Source: SHLQ01 sp047638715
GTDB taxonomy: Bacteria > Actinomycetota > Acidimicrobiia > Acidimicrobiales > SHLQ01
Length of the DNA: 64,000 bases
Direction: 5' to 3'
Assembly (NCBI GenBank): GCA_047638715.1
Contig: JBLIMK010000006.1
Location: forward strand, 1-64,000
Made by a program: the position numbers and the translations under genes. Positions 50,952 to 59,555 of the stretch are shown here, one piece after another; position 1 is the first letter of the stretch; each line of letters opens with the position of its first letter. The notes beneath the pieces were generated by a model that ran no database searches, had not been told where the DNA came from, and saw nothing but the letters and a program-made list of their open reading frames with translations.

Positions 50952-53303
50952 TTAGAGGCCAAAGACCCCGGTTTCGCAGTTCACACGAGTCTCGATCACT
51001 CCACCCGGATCGGTCAACGTGCAACCGTCGAACTGGGGCCCACCGTCCATTGTGTCGATCCAGGCACCGCCGCGAAGAACGTCGTCGCCCTCCTCGCCGA
51101 ACAACTGATCACGACCCAAGTTGCCAAACAGTTCATCGGCAAACTTCCCGCCACGCAGGACGTCATTGCCGTTACCACCAGCAATTCGATCCTTGCCATT
51201 GCCGCCGCTCATGGTGTCGACACCATCGCCACCCTGGATACGGTCGTTGCCGTTATCACCGTTGATGGTGTCGTTGCCTGAGCCACCCACGAGTCGGTCA
51301 TTTCCAGTTCCACCGTTGATGATGTCATTACCGAGGCCCGCAAAGATCTTGTCGAACCCGTCACCACCATTGATGGTGTCGTCACCCTGCAACGAACAGA
51401 TCGTGTCGTTGCCAGCAAGGCCGTTGATGACATCGTTGCCCGAAGTGCCACGAATGATGTCGTCGCCCGCGGTAGGCGCCTCACCCTTGGACAGATCGAC
51501 CGTGACCTCGAGATTGTTGCAAATCAGTGGTGGAACGAGTGGCGAGGTGTCAGGTATTCCGTCCACCGCAGCCATCAGCCCAGACTTGGTCTGGGAAACA
51601 CAATCGTTGCTTCCCTGGGTGACCGTGATCGTCTGGTTGATGCCCGCCACAGCGCAACGCTCGAATGTGCCGTCTGGCCACATGATCTCAAGCGGAGCGA
51701 TAGCGGTCTGGTCGGCGAGGCCGAAGTGCAGCGACTTCATGTCCTGTCCACGATGCACCCGGTGACCAGTCTCTCGGACCTGCCACTTGTCGGTACCAGC
51801 GAACACCTGAGCGCCCATGACGTCAGGGTTCGAACCAACGAGGTCGACCTTGAGCCAGTTGTTGACGCCACCGTCGTTCAAGAAGATGAAATCTTCGCCG
51901 GCTTGGCTGTCATAACCGCCACCCACGTAGGTGTCGATCCAACCGTCGTCATTGAAGTCGGCGGTAATCGCAACGGTGGCGGTCCCGAGTGCTGCAGTGG
52001 CAGGCACGAGTGACGCAGTACCGATGGTGAAGTTGCCCGCTCCGTCGTTGAGCAAGATGACGTTCTGGGTCTGGCCGCTCTCTACCATCGTGCAGCCGCC
52101 GAAGATGTCGATGTCGGCGTCGTTGTCGTAGTCGGCGAGCGCCACGGTGCGGCAGTTGTCGACACGATCATCATTGGGAAGGATGTCGACTACGGCTTCC
52201 GAGACCAACGAACTTGTCGAGACCTGACCAATACCGAGGGGAAGTTCACCCTCGAGATCGGGGACACCATCACCAATGGGGTCGCCAGGTTGCGGTTCTC
52301 CCTCAGCGGGTGGATCCTCTCCCTCTCCGGGCTCCGGCACAGTTGCGCCGACATCGTCGGTCGCTAGGAAGTCGTCCTGACGGGCCACAATCCATTCCGG
52401 CATGAGGTCGCCGTCGAGGTCGCCGAGTGCGATGTCACGCATGTTGCTTGCGTTGTCGTCAACACCCAACGTCTGATTCACGGGGTTCGCCGAAGCGATC
52501 AGCGTTGCTGAACCGGTCTGCACCGTGTCGATCGCGAAAGAGAAAGAGTTTGACGTAACGATGACCGGGGTTTCACCAGGACCGGTGGTGGTGAGGTGCG
52601 CGTAACGCACACTTTCGTCGGTGATGACCGTGGTCGGGTCAGCGACCTTCGTCCATGACGTTCCATCGCCGTCATTGAGGAAGAGCTCGGAAGGACGAAG
52701 GATCGTAGGATCGTTTTCATCCATGCCGTCAGGGGTCAAGAACTGGCGATCGAGGTTGACGATGAGCGCGTCCATGTCGCCGTCGTCGTCGATATCGACC
52801 ATCAAGACCGTGCGACCCCGGCCGAGGTTGTCCTCGAGCCCGTGGCCTGTGATGGCTCCGAGGTCTCCGATATTTGCGGGATCGTTGATAAAGACGCGGG
52901 TGTCGTGCGCGCGACCGGACGTCTCGACGAGGTCGTCGTCGCCATCGCCGTCGATGTCGGAGAATGCAGCGCCATGGCTGTCGAAGCCACCAGCAGCCTG
53001 GATGGCATCAGCGAACACGCCGGCCGTTGGTTCCCAGTCGACCAGCCATTCCGACTTCTCGGCGTGGTTGCTGACAAAAAGATCGGTGCCGGGGCCGCCG
53101 AGATCGTTTGTCGTGGCTGCGGTGAACGCAGGGCTGTTGTTCGTCCCGTCTGGGTTTGCCGAGGCGAGACCAGATGGGACCGAGGTTGCCGAGAACCCGT
53201 TCCATATTCCGACCGCACCGGCCTGTGTCGTAGATATGGGTGCAGCGACAGTCGCTGCCACCAGAGCCATACCCAAAAAAGCATGTTTCAACTTGCGTCG
53301 CAT
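50952..53303 (-). CDS. Secreted FG-GAP/ASPIC-UnbV (CRTAC1-like) protein with RTX tail, copy 2
   Basis: About 783 residues from the ATG at 53303 (TTGGGG 8 nt upstream; TTG 53315 possible). The signal is KHAFLGMALVAATVAAPISTTQA. FG-GAP blades (~85-490) include FSDIDGDGDDDLVETSG and DYDNDADIDIFGG, interrupted by a Pro/Glu/Gly-rich insert at ~335-365 that copy 1 lacks. The ASPIC/UnbV domain follows (WLKVDLVGSNPDVMGAQVF, MWPDGTFERCAVAG), then ~170 residues of RTX. The end holds GGPQFDGC...VNCETGVFGL. It has its own terminator. Probably a tandem duplicate of the next gene. Confidence 0.87.
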   Translation of the reverse strand: MRRKLKHAFLGMALVAATVAAPISTTQAGAVGIWNGFSATSVPSGLASANPDGTNNSPAFTAATTNDLGGPGTDLFVSNHAEKSEWLVDWEPTAGVFADAIQAAGGFDSHGAAFSDIDGDGDDDLVETSGRAHDTRVFINDPANIGDLGAITGHGLEDNLGRGRTVLMVDIDDDGDMDALIVNLDRQFLTPDGMDENDPTILRPSELFLNDGDGTSWTKVADPTTVITDESVRYAHLTTTGPGETPVIVTSNSFSFAIDTVQTGSATLIASANPVNQTLGVDDNASNMRDIALGDLDGDLMPEWIVARQDDFLATDDVGATVPEPGEGEDPPAEGEPQPGDPIGDGVPDLEGELPLGIGQVSTSSLVSEAVVDILPNDDRVDNCRTVALADYDNDADIDIFGGCTMVESGQTQNVILLNDGAGNFTIGTASLVPATAALGTATVAITADFNDDGWIDTYVGGGYDSQAGEDFIFLNDGGVNNWLKVDLVGSNPDVMGAQVFAGTDKWQVRETGHRVHRGQDMKSLHFGLADQTAIAPLEIMWPDGTFERCAVAGINQTITVTQGSNDCVSQTKSGLMAAVDGIPDTSPLVPPLICNNLEVTVDLSKGEAPTAGDDIIRGTSGNDVINGLAGNDTICSLQGDDTINGGDGFDKIFAGLGNDIINGGTGNDRLVGGSGNDTINGDNGNDRIQGGDGVDTMSGGNGKDRIAGGNGNDVLRGGKFADELFGNLGRDQLFGEEGDDVLRGGAWIDTMDGGPQFDGCTLTDPGGVIETRVNCETGVFGL

Positions 53304-53567
53304 AAATAACCCCAATCAATTACGTCGTGTAGAACGAATCGTAGAATTCCTATGACCGGCCCGCCTGGGCAGTGTGGCTCATCCTCACCTCGAATGTTGG
53401 TCACATCGATTCGACGGGCACTGCTTCGTTCCCCTTCATGTTGGTTCGGAAAACGTCCGTGGTGTGGGACCATTTGACTTCACTACTCAGATGCCGATGA
53501 TGAACCCACGCGCGCCACGGGTCGCCCAAGACGCGAGCCGCTGTGCCCCAGGAGAACTCCCGATCGA

Positions 53568-54875
53568 ATGAAAAGCCTGCTCACCAAGCTTCGAGCGATG
53601 GACCGCCAACAATTCGAGACGCTGTTCACGAGTTCGGCGTTTCTCGTCACGAACGGTCTGCTCTTCGTCAATATGTTCTTGTTGGCCACGGCCCTTGGCG
53701 ACGATGGCCGTGGCGCGGTTGCCGCGGCGTACGGAAATACCGTGGTAATCGGTTGGGCTTTTCAAATCGGCGTTCCCGCAGCCGCCGGCTATTTCGCTAA
53801 GGACGTCGACAACCGACGGGTGGCGATGTCGGCGTGGACAATGATGGTGATGGGAGCTATTCCGGTTGCGCTCCTGATGATTCCTTTCTATCTCTGGCAG
53901 CTCGGCGGCAAATCGTTCACCGAGGGCGGCGAATCGCTGCAGCGCTGGTACTTGGCCTTCATCGTCCTGCAGCTCTTCAACGGACCGTTCCTCTCCGCGA
54001 TCTTCTGGCTCCGAGGAATCGGCAATACCGTTCGATTCAATGCCCTGCTCGCGTTGCCACAGGTGCTCATCACGTTTGGCTACCTGGTGCTGTTCATCAG
54101 CGGCAAGATGACCGTGAACTCAGCGCTGACGTCGACCTTCATCATGTTGAGCATCGGCTGGATCGTGGGACTGACCGCCACAAAGTCGTGGCCTGGCCGC
54201 GGTTTCTCGAAAGGCACCTTCACCGAGATTCGCCAATACGGCCTGCGGGCCTGGGTCGGCAACCTCTCGTTCTTCGTCAGCCTCCGAATTGACCAACTTC
54301 TTCTCGTGAATTTTGTCGACCTGTCCGAGCTCGGCGTGTACGCGGTTGCGGCCGCCATCTCGACGCTGTCTGGCCCGATCGCGCGCGGCGCAGCTCAAGC
54401 CGTGCTTCCCTTCGTTCGAAACGCCAAGAGCGACGACGAACGGATCTCGCGTATCACCGCATCGCTTCGTCACGTAAGCATGCTGTCGTTCTCGATCCTC
54501 GGAGCCATGGCGCTGACGGCATGGTGGATCATTCCCTTCGTGCTCGGCGACAACTTCGGTGCATCCGTGCGACCACTCATGATCCTTCTCCCAGGTGCGT
54601 GGGCGACCGATGTCAACCAGGTGCTCACGACAGCGCTCTCGTCCTTCAACCGACCCGAGGAAGCGTCGAAGGCCCAGGTCGCGTCGGCCATCGCTACCGC
54701 GATTGGCCTCATCACCCTCCTTTCCCCTTACGGAATCGTCGGTGCCGCCATCACGACGACCGTGTCTTATTGGGTCGGTCTCATCGTTAGCTACTATTAC
54801 TGGCGGCGACTTCTTGGTCAGGTCCACCGCGGTGAAGCGACCGGCCATACCCAGCAGATCGAAGAACCTGCCTGA
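53568..54875 (+). CDS. Polysaccharide flippase, second copy (Wzx/MATE-like)
   Basis: 435 residues with about 12-14 hydrophobic helices. The N-terminal part (LLATALGDDGRGAVAAAYGN) resembles the first flippase. Conserved-looking features are NLSFFVSLRIDQLLLVNFVDLSELGVYAVA and RGAAQAVLPFVRNAKSDDERISR. It would move lipid-linked oligosaccharide across the membrane. Its TGA overlaps the ATG of the Wzz-like gene by one base. The GAGAAC sequence upstream is a weak ribosome site. It opens the plus-strand export block. Confidence 0.84.
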   Translation: MKSLLTKLRAMDRQQFETLFTSSAFLVTNGLLFVNMFLLATALGDDGRGAVAAAYGNTVVIGWAFQIGVPAAAGYFAKDVDNRRVAMSAWTMMVMGAIPVALLMIPFYLWQLGGKSFTEGGESLQRWYLAFIVLQLFNGPFLSAIFWLRGIGNTVRFNALLALPQVLITFGYLVLFISGKMTVNSALTSTFIMLSIGWIVGLTATKSWPGRGFSKGTFTEIRQYGLRAWVGNLSFFVSLRIDQLLLVNFVDLSELGVYAVAAAISTLSGPIARGAAQAVLPFVRNAKSDDERISRITASLRHVSMLSFSILGAMALTAWWIIPFVLGDNFGASVRPLMILLPGAWATDVNQVLTTALSSFNRPEEASKAQVASAIATAIGLITLLSPYGIVGAAITTTVSYWVGLIVSYYYWRRLLGQVHRGEATGHTQQIEEPA

Positions 54876-55792
54876 TGCACATACATCGCGACGTTCTGAA
54901 GATGACGCTCCGCCCGGTCTGGGTGTCGCTGATCGCGTTGTCGATCCTGAGTGCCGCAGGCGCGGCATTGTGGGTCGGGCTGCAACAAGATGCCGGCGAG
55001 ACCTCGACCACATATGTCTTCGCCCGGCGTGTCGGTTATCTCAACCGTCCACTGCCGATCCTCGACGACCATCTCAACGAAATTGTCAACTCGGTCGAGT
55101 TCCCCGAAGTCTTCGCTCGAATCGAAGAACGGCTCCTGCTGCGCGCCGAGGGCGACTATGACCTCGCAATCGGCGTCGTCGATGACGCCGACTCCGTCGT
55201 AGAGATCGTGGTTCGAACGAAGGGCTCCGGCGACGCAGATCGAATTTCGCGAATCGTCGCTGAAGAGATGGTCGACTTCGTGCTCAGCACACAAGACCAG
55301 ACGATCGTGGCTGAGATCGATGATCTCGAACGCGAGATCATTCGCTTGGAAGACGACCAGGCGCGGCTCATCGCTCTCGCCAGTGGCATTCCGCCGACGA
55401 CCGCTCGAACTGCTCTCGAACAGCAACTCATCGGTATTCGAGCCGCCACAGATGACGCTCCGGTCGGGACCCTCGAAGGCCAGGTACAACAGCGGCTGGC
55501 GAGCATCGAACCGCTCGCCAATGACTATCGACGCAACACTGCTTCGCTCGGCGCCCTAAAAAGGCGCCGCGCTCAATCGGTTGTGGAACGATCCGATATT
55601 TCGGCATCTCAAGCCTCCGTCAACCAAGAGTGGTATCGCTCAATCACGCCGGTCGAGTCAACGTCGAATGTGCCCGTTGCAATCGCTATGGCCTTTACGG
55701 CAGCCATTCCTGCGGCTGTTGCATCGAGCGGTCTGGTGGGAATCAACCTCAACCGGCGCCTGACCAGACGCGAACGATTCGCTGGGGCTTAA
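54875..55792 (+). CDS. Wzz-like chain-length determinant / polysaccharide co-polymerase
   Basis: 305 residues with membrane helices at both ends (PVWVSLIALSILSAAGAALWV and VPVAIAMAFTAAIPAAVASSGL), and an extracytoplasmic middle with a helical coiled-coil-prone stretch (EIDDLEREIIRLEDDQARLI). This is the two-TM PCP layout. It has no cytoplasmic tyrosine kinase domain. Such proteins set polysaccharide chain length with Wzy. Translationally coupled to the flippase. Confidence 0.78.
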   Translation: MHIHRDVLKMTLRPVWVSLIALSILSAAGAALWVGLQQDAGETSTTYVFARRVGYLNRPLPILDDHLNEIVNSVEFPEVFARIEERLLLRAEGDYDLAIGVVDDADSVVEIVVRTKGSGDADRISRIVAEEMVDFVLSTQDQTIVAEIDDLEREIIRLEDDQARLIALASGIPPTTARTALEQQLIGIRAATDDAPVGTLEGQVQQRLASIEPLANDYRRNTASLGALKRRRAQSVVERSDISASQASVNQEWYRSITPVESTSNVPVAIAMAFTAAIPAAVASSGLVGINLNRRLTRRERFAGA

Positions 55793-55845
55793 CCCGCGCT
55801 CGTCCGGCCGGACGAGACTGCGCTGGCCGAGTATCCTCCCACAAC

Positions 55846-58161
55846 ATGTCGACCCCCCTCTTGACGTCTCGCGACCACACCAATGGTCTGCCTCGACTGA
55901 CCTTCATTGCTCTTTTCACGCTCATCGCGACCGCCTGTGGAACCAGTTCACCTCAGGTTTCGCCCACAACAACGTCGCTCGATGCCGTCACGACCGGCGA
56001 CGTTGCGACCACAGACGAAGAACGCACGCTCGGCACCCCAGCTCCACCGGTCGAACCGCTTCGCCTCTCCTCTTCGTTCACGAAGCTGACCGAACCAGGG
56101 GTTGGCGGTCGCATCACCTCACTGGCATTCGACCCCGTCGACCCCGACCGGCTGTACGTCGGCGGCGACATGCTGGGAATCGCGGTCACCGATGATTTCG
56201 GGGAAACCTGGCAATCGACGACCGGGCTTGCCTCATGGGAGATCGGCGACATCACGACAACACCCTCGGCCGATGGGCGCGTCTGGACAGGCAGCCTCTC
56301 GGGACCACAAGCGTCGGCCGATGGCATCGAATGGGCACTGAGCCGCAACGGAATGCCGGCGCTCTCCGACTCGACCTACACGATGGCCACCGAGTCCGTT
56401 CTGATCGATCCGAACAATGATGGTCGACTGCTCGCGTTCAATGGCAACCAACGAAACTGGGTTGCGCCGGGCGCATATAGGGACGGCACGTGGACCGGCG
56501 ACGGATCGGTCTGGGCCTCCGAGGACAGCGGCGCAAACTGGTCGCGGCTTGCCACCGTGGCGCCCGGTGGAAACATCCGGGCAGCCTCGTTCAACGCCGA
56601 CGGCACGGAACTTTTTGCGGCGGTCGCGAACCGAGGCTTCTTCCTATCGAACGATGACGGCGCCACTTGGACCCAAACCGGCGATGGCCTCCCCCACGCA
56701 AACGCCTACGACGTCACCGCCCACCCCACCGACCCCGCAATTGCATGGATTGCGATGGGCGAAGGCCCCGAGGTCGACGGCAATTTCATCGCTGGCGGCA
56801 TCTGGAAGACCGTCGACGGAGGCACAACCTGGAACGCGGCCAACGACGGACTGAGCATCGTTTCCAACGCGACCGCTCGCGACACGGGCACCTTCCACCA
56901 GATCGTTGTGGCACCTACGGACCCCGACCGGTTGTACACTTCGAACGTGGCTCCGGGACAAGCTGCCGTATATCGAAGCGACGATGGCGGGACGACGTGG
57001 GCGATCATCGCCGACGGATCGACGAGCCGACCAAATCCCTATCAAGGCGCGCTTCGTGCGTTCGACATCGCCGTTCATCCAATCGATCCGGACAGGATCG
57101 CGATCGGGAGCGACGACACGCTGCTCGGATCCACGAACGGTGGCGCCGACTGGGCAGACCTCACGACACGAGAGGACACGGCGGGGCTCTTCAGCGGCCA
57201 CGGATACACCGGTCTCGTCAGCACCGACATCGTCTTCAACCCCACCGACCCCGACGAGACGATCCTGCTCGGCTTCGATGGCGGCAACTTCATCCAGACG
57301 ACCAATGGGGGAACGACGTGGCGGCGAACAGTGCAGGACATCTCCGCATGGGGAGGCGGCGTCGAGGCTGCGTACTCGCCAACAAACGGCGATCGGATCT
57401 ACGTGCTCCTGGGCCAGTTCTCGAACTTCCGTGGCCTGGGCGTCTCCGATGACGGCGGCACATCTTTCTCGCTCGTCGCGGGGAGCGCTGCAGGATTGCC
57501 GGAGGTGGGCAACGTTGACAGCCCTGGCGCGACAGGCCTCGCGGTCTTGGATGGCGGCGGCACCGACATCGTTTTCGTGACGGTTGGATCGACGTTGTTC
57601 CGCAGCGACGATGGCGCCGAAACCTTCAGCGCCGTTCCTGGCGTGCTCGGCGCGATCGACGTCGCTGTCGCGGCTGGCGGAAACGTGTTCGTCGCAACCA
57701 GTGGCGGCACGCTCGTGTCGGTCGACGCAGGACTCGGATTCAACGACGCTGGTTCGCCTCCATCGGGGATTACTACGATCTACCCCTCGGCGTCTGAGCC
57801 GGACGCGATCTACGGAATAGTTTTCAGAGACAACGGCAGCGGCGGTTTGCATCGCTTTGATGGAAACACCTGGACGCAGCTGTTCGACGATGCCTATGCC
57901 CACGGAGTGACCGTCGATCCCAGCAACCCGAGCAACATCGCCGTGGTGACGACCGAGCCAGCGTTCCATGATGTCAGCTCAGCGACCGGGGTGTACCTGT
58001 CCAATGACGGTGGGGCGAGCTGGACCGCCGTCGTCGATGGTCTGCCAATGACGCGGCTTCGCACCGCCGAATTCGACCCAGCCGACCCTGACCGACTCGT
58101 CGTCGGTACGACCGGACGCGGGTTCTATGAGATCTCCTTCGGACAAGCGCTAGCTGAATAG
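55846..58161 (+). CDS. BNR/sortilin-type beta-propeller lipoprotein
   Basis: 771 residues from the ATG at 55846; the frame is open further upstream but the lipoprotein signal fixes the start (LIATACGTSSP, Cys ~31). The body has two seven-bladed-type propellers made of VPS10/BNR repeats: DPVDPDRLYVGG, TDDFGETWQ, SEDSGANWSRL, SNDDGATWTQTG, TTNGGTTWRRT, SNDGGASWTAV. The same repeats occur in xyloglucanases (GH74) and photosystem assembly proteins, but catalytic Asp pairs cannot be confirmed. It sits on the outer face of the membrane within the export block. Carbohydrate binding or hydrolysis is plausible. Confidence 0.82.
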   Translation: MSTPLLTSRDHTNGLPRLTFIALFTLIATACGTSSPQVSPTTTSLDAVTTGDVATTDEERTLGTPAPPVEPLRLSSSFTKLTEPGVGGRITSLAFDPVDPDRLYVGGDMLGIAVTDDFGETWQSTTGLASWEIGDITTTPSADGRVWTGSLSGPQASADGIEWALSRNGMPALSDSTYTMATESVLIDPNNDGRLLAFNGNQRNWVAPGAYRDGTWTGDGSVWASEDSGANWSRLATVAPGGNIRAASFNADGTELFAAVANRGFFLSNDDGATWTQTGDGLPHANAYDVTAHPTDPAIAWIAMGEGPEVDGNFIAGGIWKTVDGGTTWNAANDGLSIVSNATARDTGTFHQIVVAPTDPDRLYTSNVAPGQAAVYRSDDGGTTWAIIADGSTSRPNPYQGALRAFDIAVHPIDPDRIAIGSDDTLLGSTNGGADWADLTTREDTAGLFSGHGYTGLVSTDIVFNPTDPDETILLGFDGGNFIQTTNGGTTWRRTVQDISAWGGGVEAAYSPTNGDRIYVLLGQFSNFRGLGVSDDGGTSFSLVAGSAAGLPEVGNVDSPGATGLAVLDGGGTDIVFVTVGSTLFRSDDGAETFSAVPGVLGAIDVAVAAGGNVFVATSGGTLVSVDAGLGFNDAGSPPSGITTIYPSASEPDAIYGIVFRDNGSGGLHRFDGNTWTQLFDDAYAHGVTVDPSNPSNIAVVTTEPAFHDVSSATGVYLSNDGGASWTAVVDGLPMTRLRTAEFDPADPDRLVVGTTGRGFYEISFGQALAE

Positions 58162-58217
58162 CGGGTAGTTTGGGGAGGCCCCCTCAGGGGTCGAGCCAAA
58201 AGGTCGATAAGGCAAAC

Positions 58218-59459
58218 GTGCCCACGCAGATCTCTGTCACCAGCTACTACTACCGTCGCGGCGGAGCCGAAGCCGTCATGCTCGACCAGAACGAGCTCCT
58301 CGAATCCCGCGGTTGGGACATCGTCCCGTTCGCAATGGAGTACGAGCAGAACTTCGAGACCGAGTACGACGACTACTTCGTAGAAGAGATCGATTTCGCG
58401 AGCGACTACAAACCGGTCGAAAAGGTTCGCAAGGTCGTTAAGTCGATCTACTCGCTGGAGGCTCGCAGGGAGATTGGTCGTCTCATCGACGACGTTCGCC
58501 CCGACGTCGTCCATGCGCACAACGTGTACCACCACCTGACACCCGCCATCTTCGGCGCCATTCAAAAGAGGGGCGTGCCGTCGGTAATGACCGTGCACGA
58601 CCTGAAGATCGGATGCCCATCAAAGTTGATGCTCGCCCCCGATGGGGTCTGCGAGCGATGCAAGGGCGGCAAGACGTGGAACGCTGTAGGGCAACGATGC
58701 CTCAAGGGCTCGCTGCCGTTGTCGGCGATCGCCGCATTCGAGACGACGCTGCACAACTTCCTGGGCAGCTATCGCAAGAACGTCGATCTGTTCGTCCTAC
58801 CCAGTCATTTCCATATGAACAAGCTGATCGATTGGGGTTTGCCCGTCGAGAAGGCGCGTTACCTACCCAACGCTGTCGATGTCTCTCAGCTAGTGCCCGA
58901 CTTCTCGCCGGGAAAACGCTTCGTGTTCGTCGGGCGTCTATCGGAGGAGAAGGGCCTGCTCACCTTTGTGAAGGCTGTGGCGCACGCGGGAGTCGCAGCG
59001 ACGATCGTTGGCACCGGCCCCCAAGAAGGAGAGCTCAGGGCGCTCGTCGATTCCACCGGAGCAGACGTCGAATTTGCCGGCTATCAAACCGGCGACGACT
59101 TGTTCGACATCGTGCGAGCTGCACGAGCACTGGTTCTTCCCTCGGAGTGCTACGAAAACGCCCCCGTCGTCTTGCTCGAGGCCTATGGGGTCGGCACGCC
59201 CGTGCTCGGCTCGAATCTGGGAGGAATTCCCGAGCTCATCGTCGCCGGTGAAACCGGACTGCTCGCTACCGCTGGTGACGTCGAGTCGTTCGCGGAGGAA
59301 CTCTCGAAACTGTCGACGATGTCCGACGCGGATCTTGAGGCCATGGCTCGAGCGGGACGTTCATTCGTCGAGGCGGGATTCGGCCGCGAACAGTATCTCG
59401 AGGGGTTGCTCGGCATCTACGACGAGCTCGGCGTTTCGCGCTCCGCCACCCAGCGCTAA
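58218..59459 (+). CDS. Glycosyltransferase family 4
   Basis: About 413 residues from the GTG at 58218 (AAGG upstream; frame open to 58170). N-terminal domain starts with SVTSYYYRRGGAEAVML, the glycine-rich acceptor loop. VHAHNVYHHLTPAIF and VMTVHDLKIGCPSKLM follow; the latter lies by a four-Cys cluster (CPS, CERC, RCLKG) seen in a subset of GT4 enzymes. The donor site is FVGRLSEEKGLLTF and ENAPVVLLEAYGVGTPV (EX7E). It adds a sugar to the lipid-linked intermediate. Follows the BNR lipoprotein closely. Confidence 0.9.
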   Translation: MPTQISVTSYYYRRGGAEAVMLDQNELLESRGWDIVPFAMEYEQNFETEYDDYFVEEIDFASDYKPVEKVRKVVKSIYSLEARREIGRLIDDVRPDVVHAHNVYHHLTPAIFGAIQKRGVPSVMTVHDLKIGCPSKLMLAPDGVCERCKGGKTWNAVGQRCLKGSLPLSAIAAFETTLHNFLGSYRKNVDLFVLPSHFHMNKLIDWGLPVEKARYLPNAVDVSQLVPDFSPGKRFVFVGRLSEEKGLLTFVKAVAHAGVAATIVGTGPQEGELRALVDSTGADVEFAGYQTGDDLFDIVRAARALVLPSECYENAPVVLLEAYGVGTPVLGSNLGGIPELIVAGETGLLATAGDVESFAEELSKLSTMSDADLEAMARAGRSFVEAGFGREQYLEGLLGIYDELGVSRSATQR

Positions 59460-59555
59460 CGAAATATCGCTTGCAACACACGCAGCGTGACTGGTAAAGA
59501 TGGCTGTGAGGTCCTCAGAGGGGCGACCAACAATATCTATGCCGGGCGGGCGCGG

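Noticed and set aside
56644..57969. A 441-codon minus-strand frame across the BNR lipoprotein gene
   Set aside because: Shadow frame of the BNR repeats. No domain, and the plus strand has a lipoprotein signal and clear propeller repeats.
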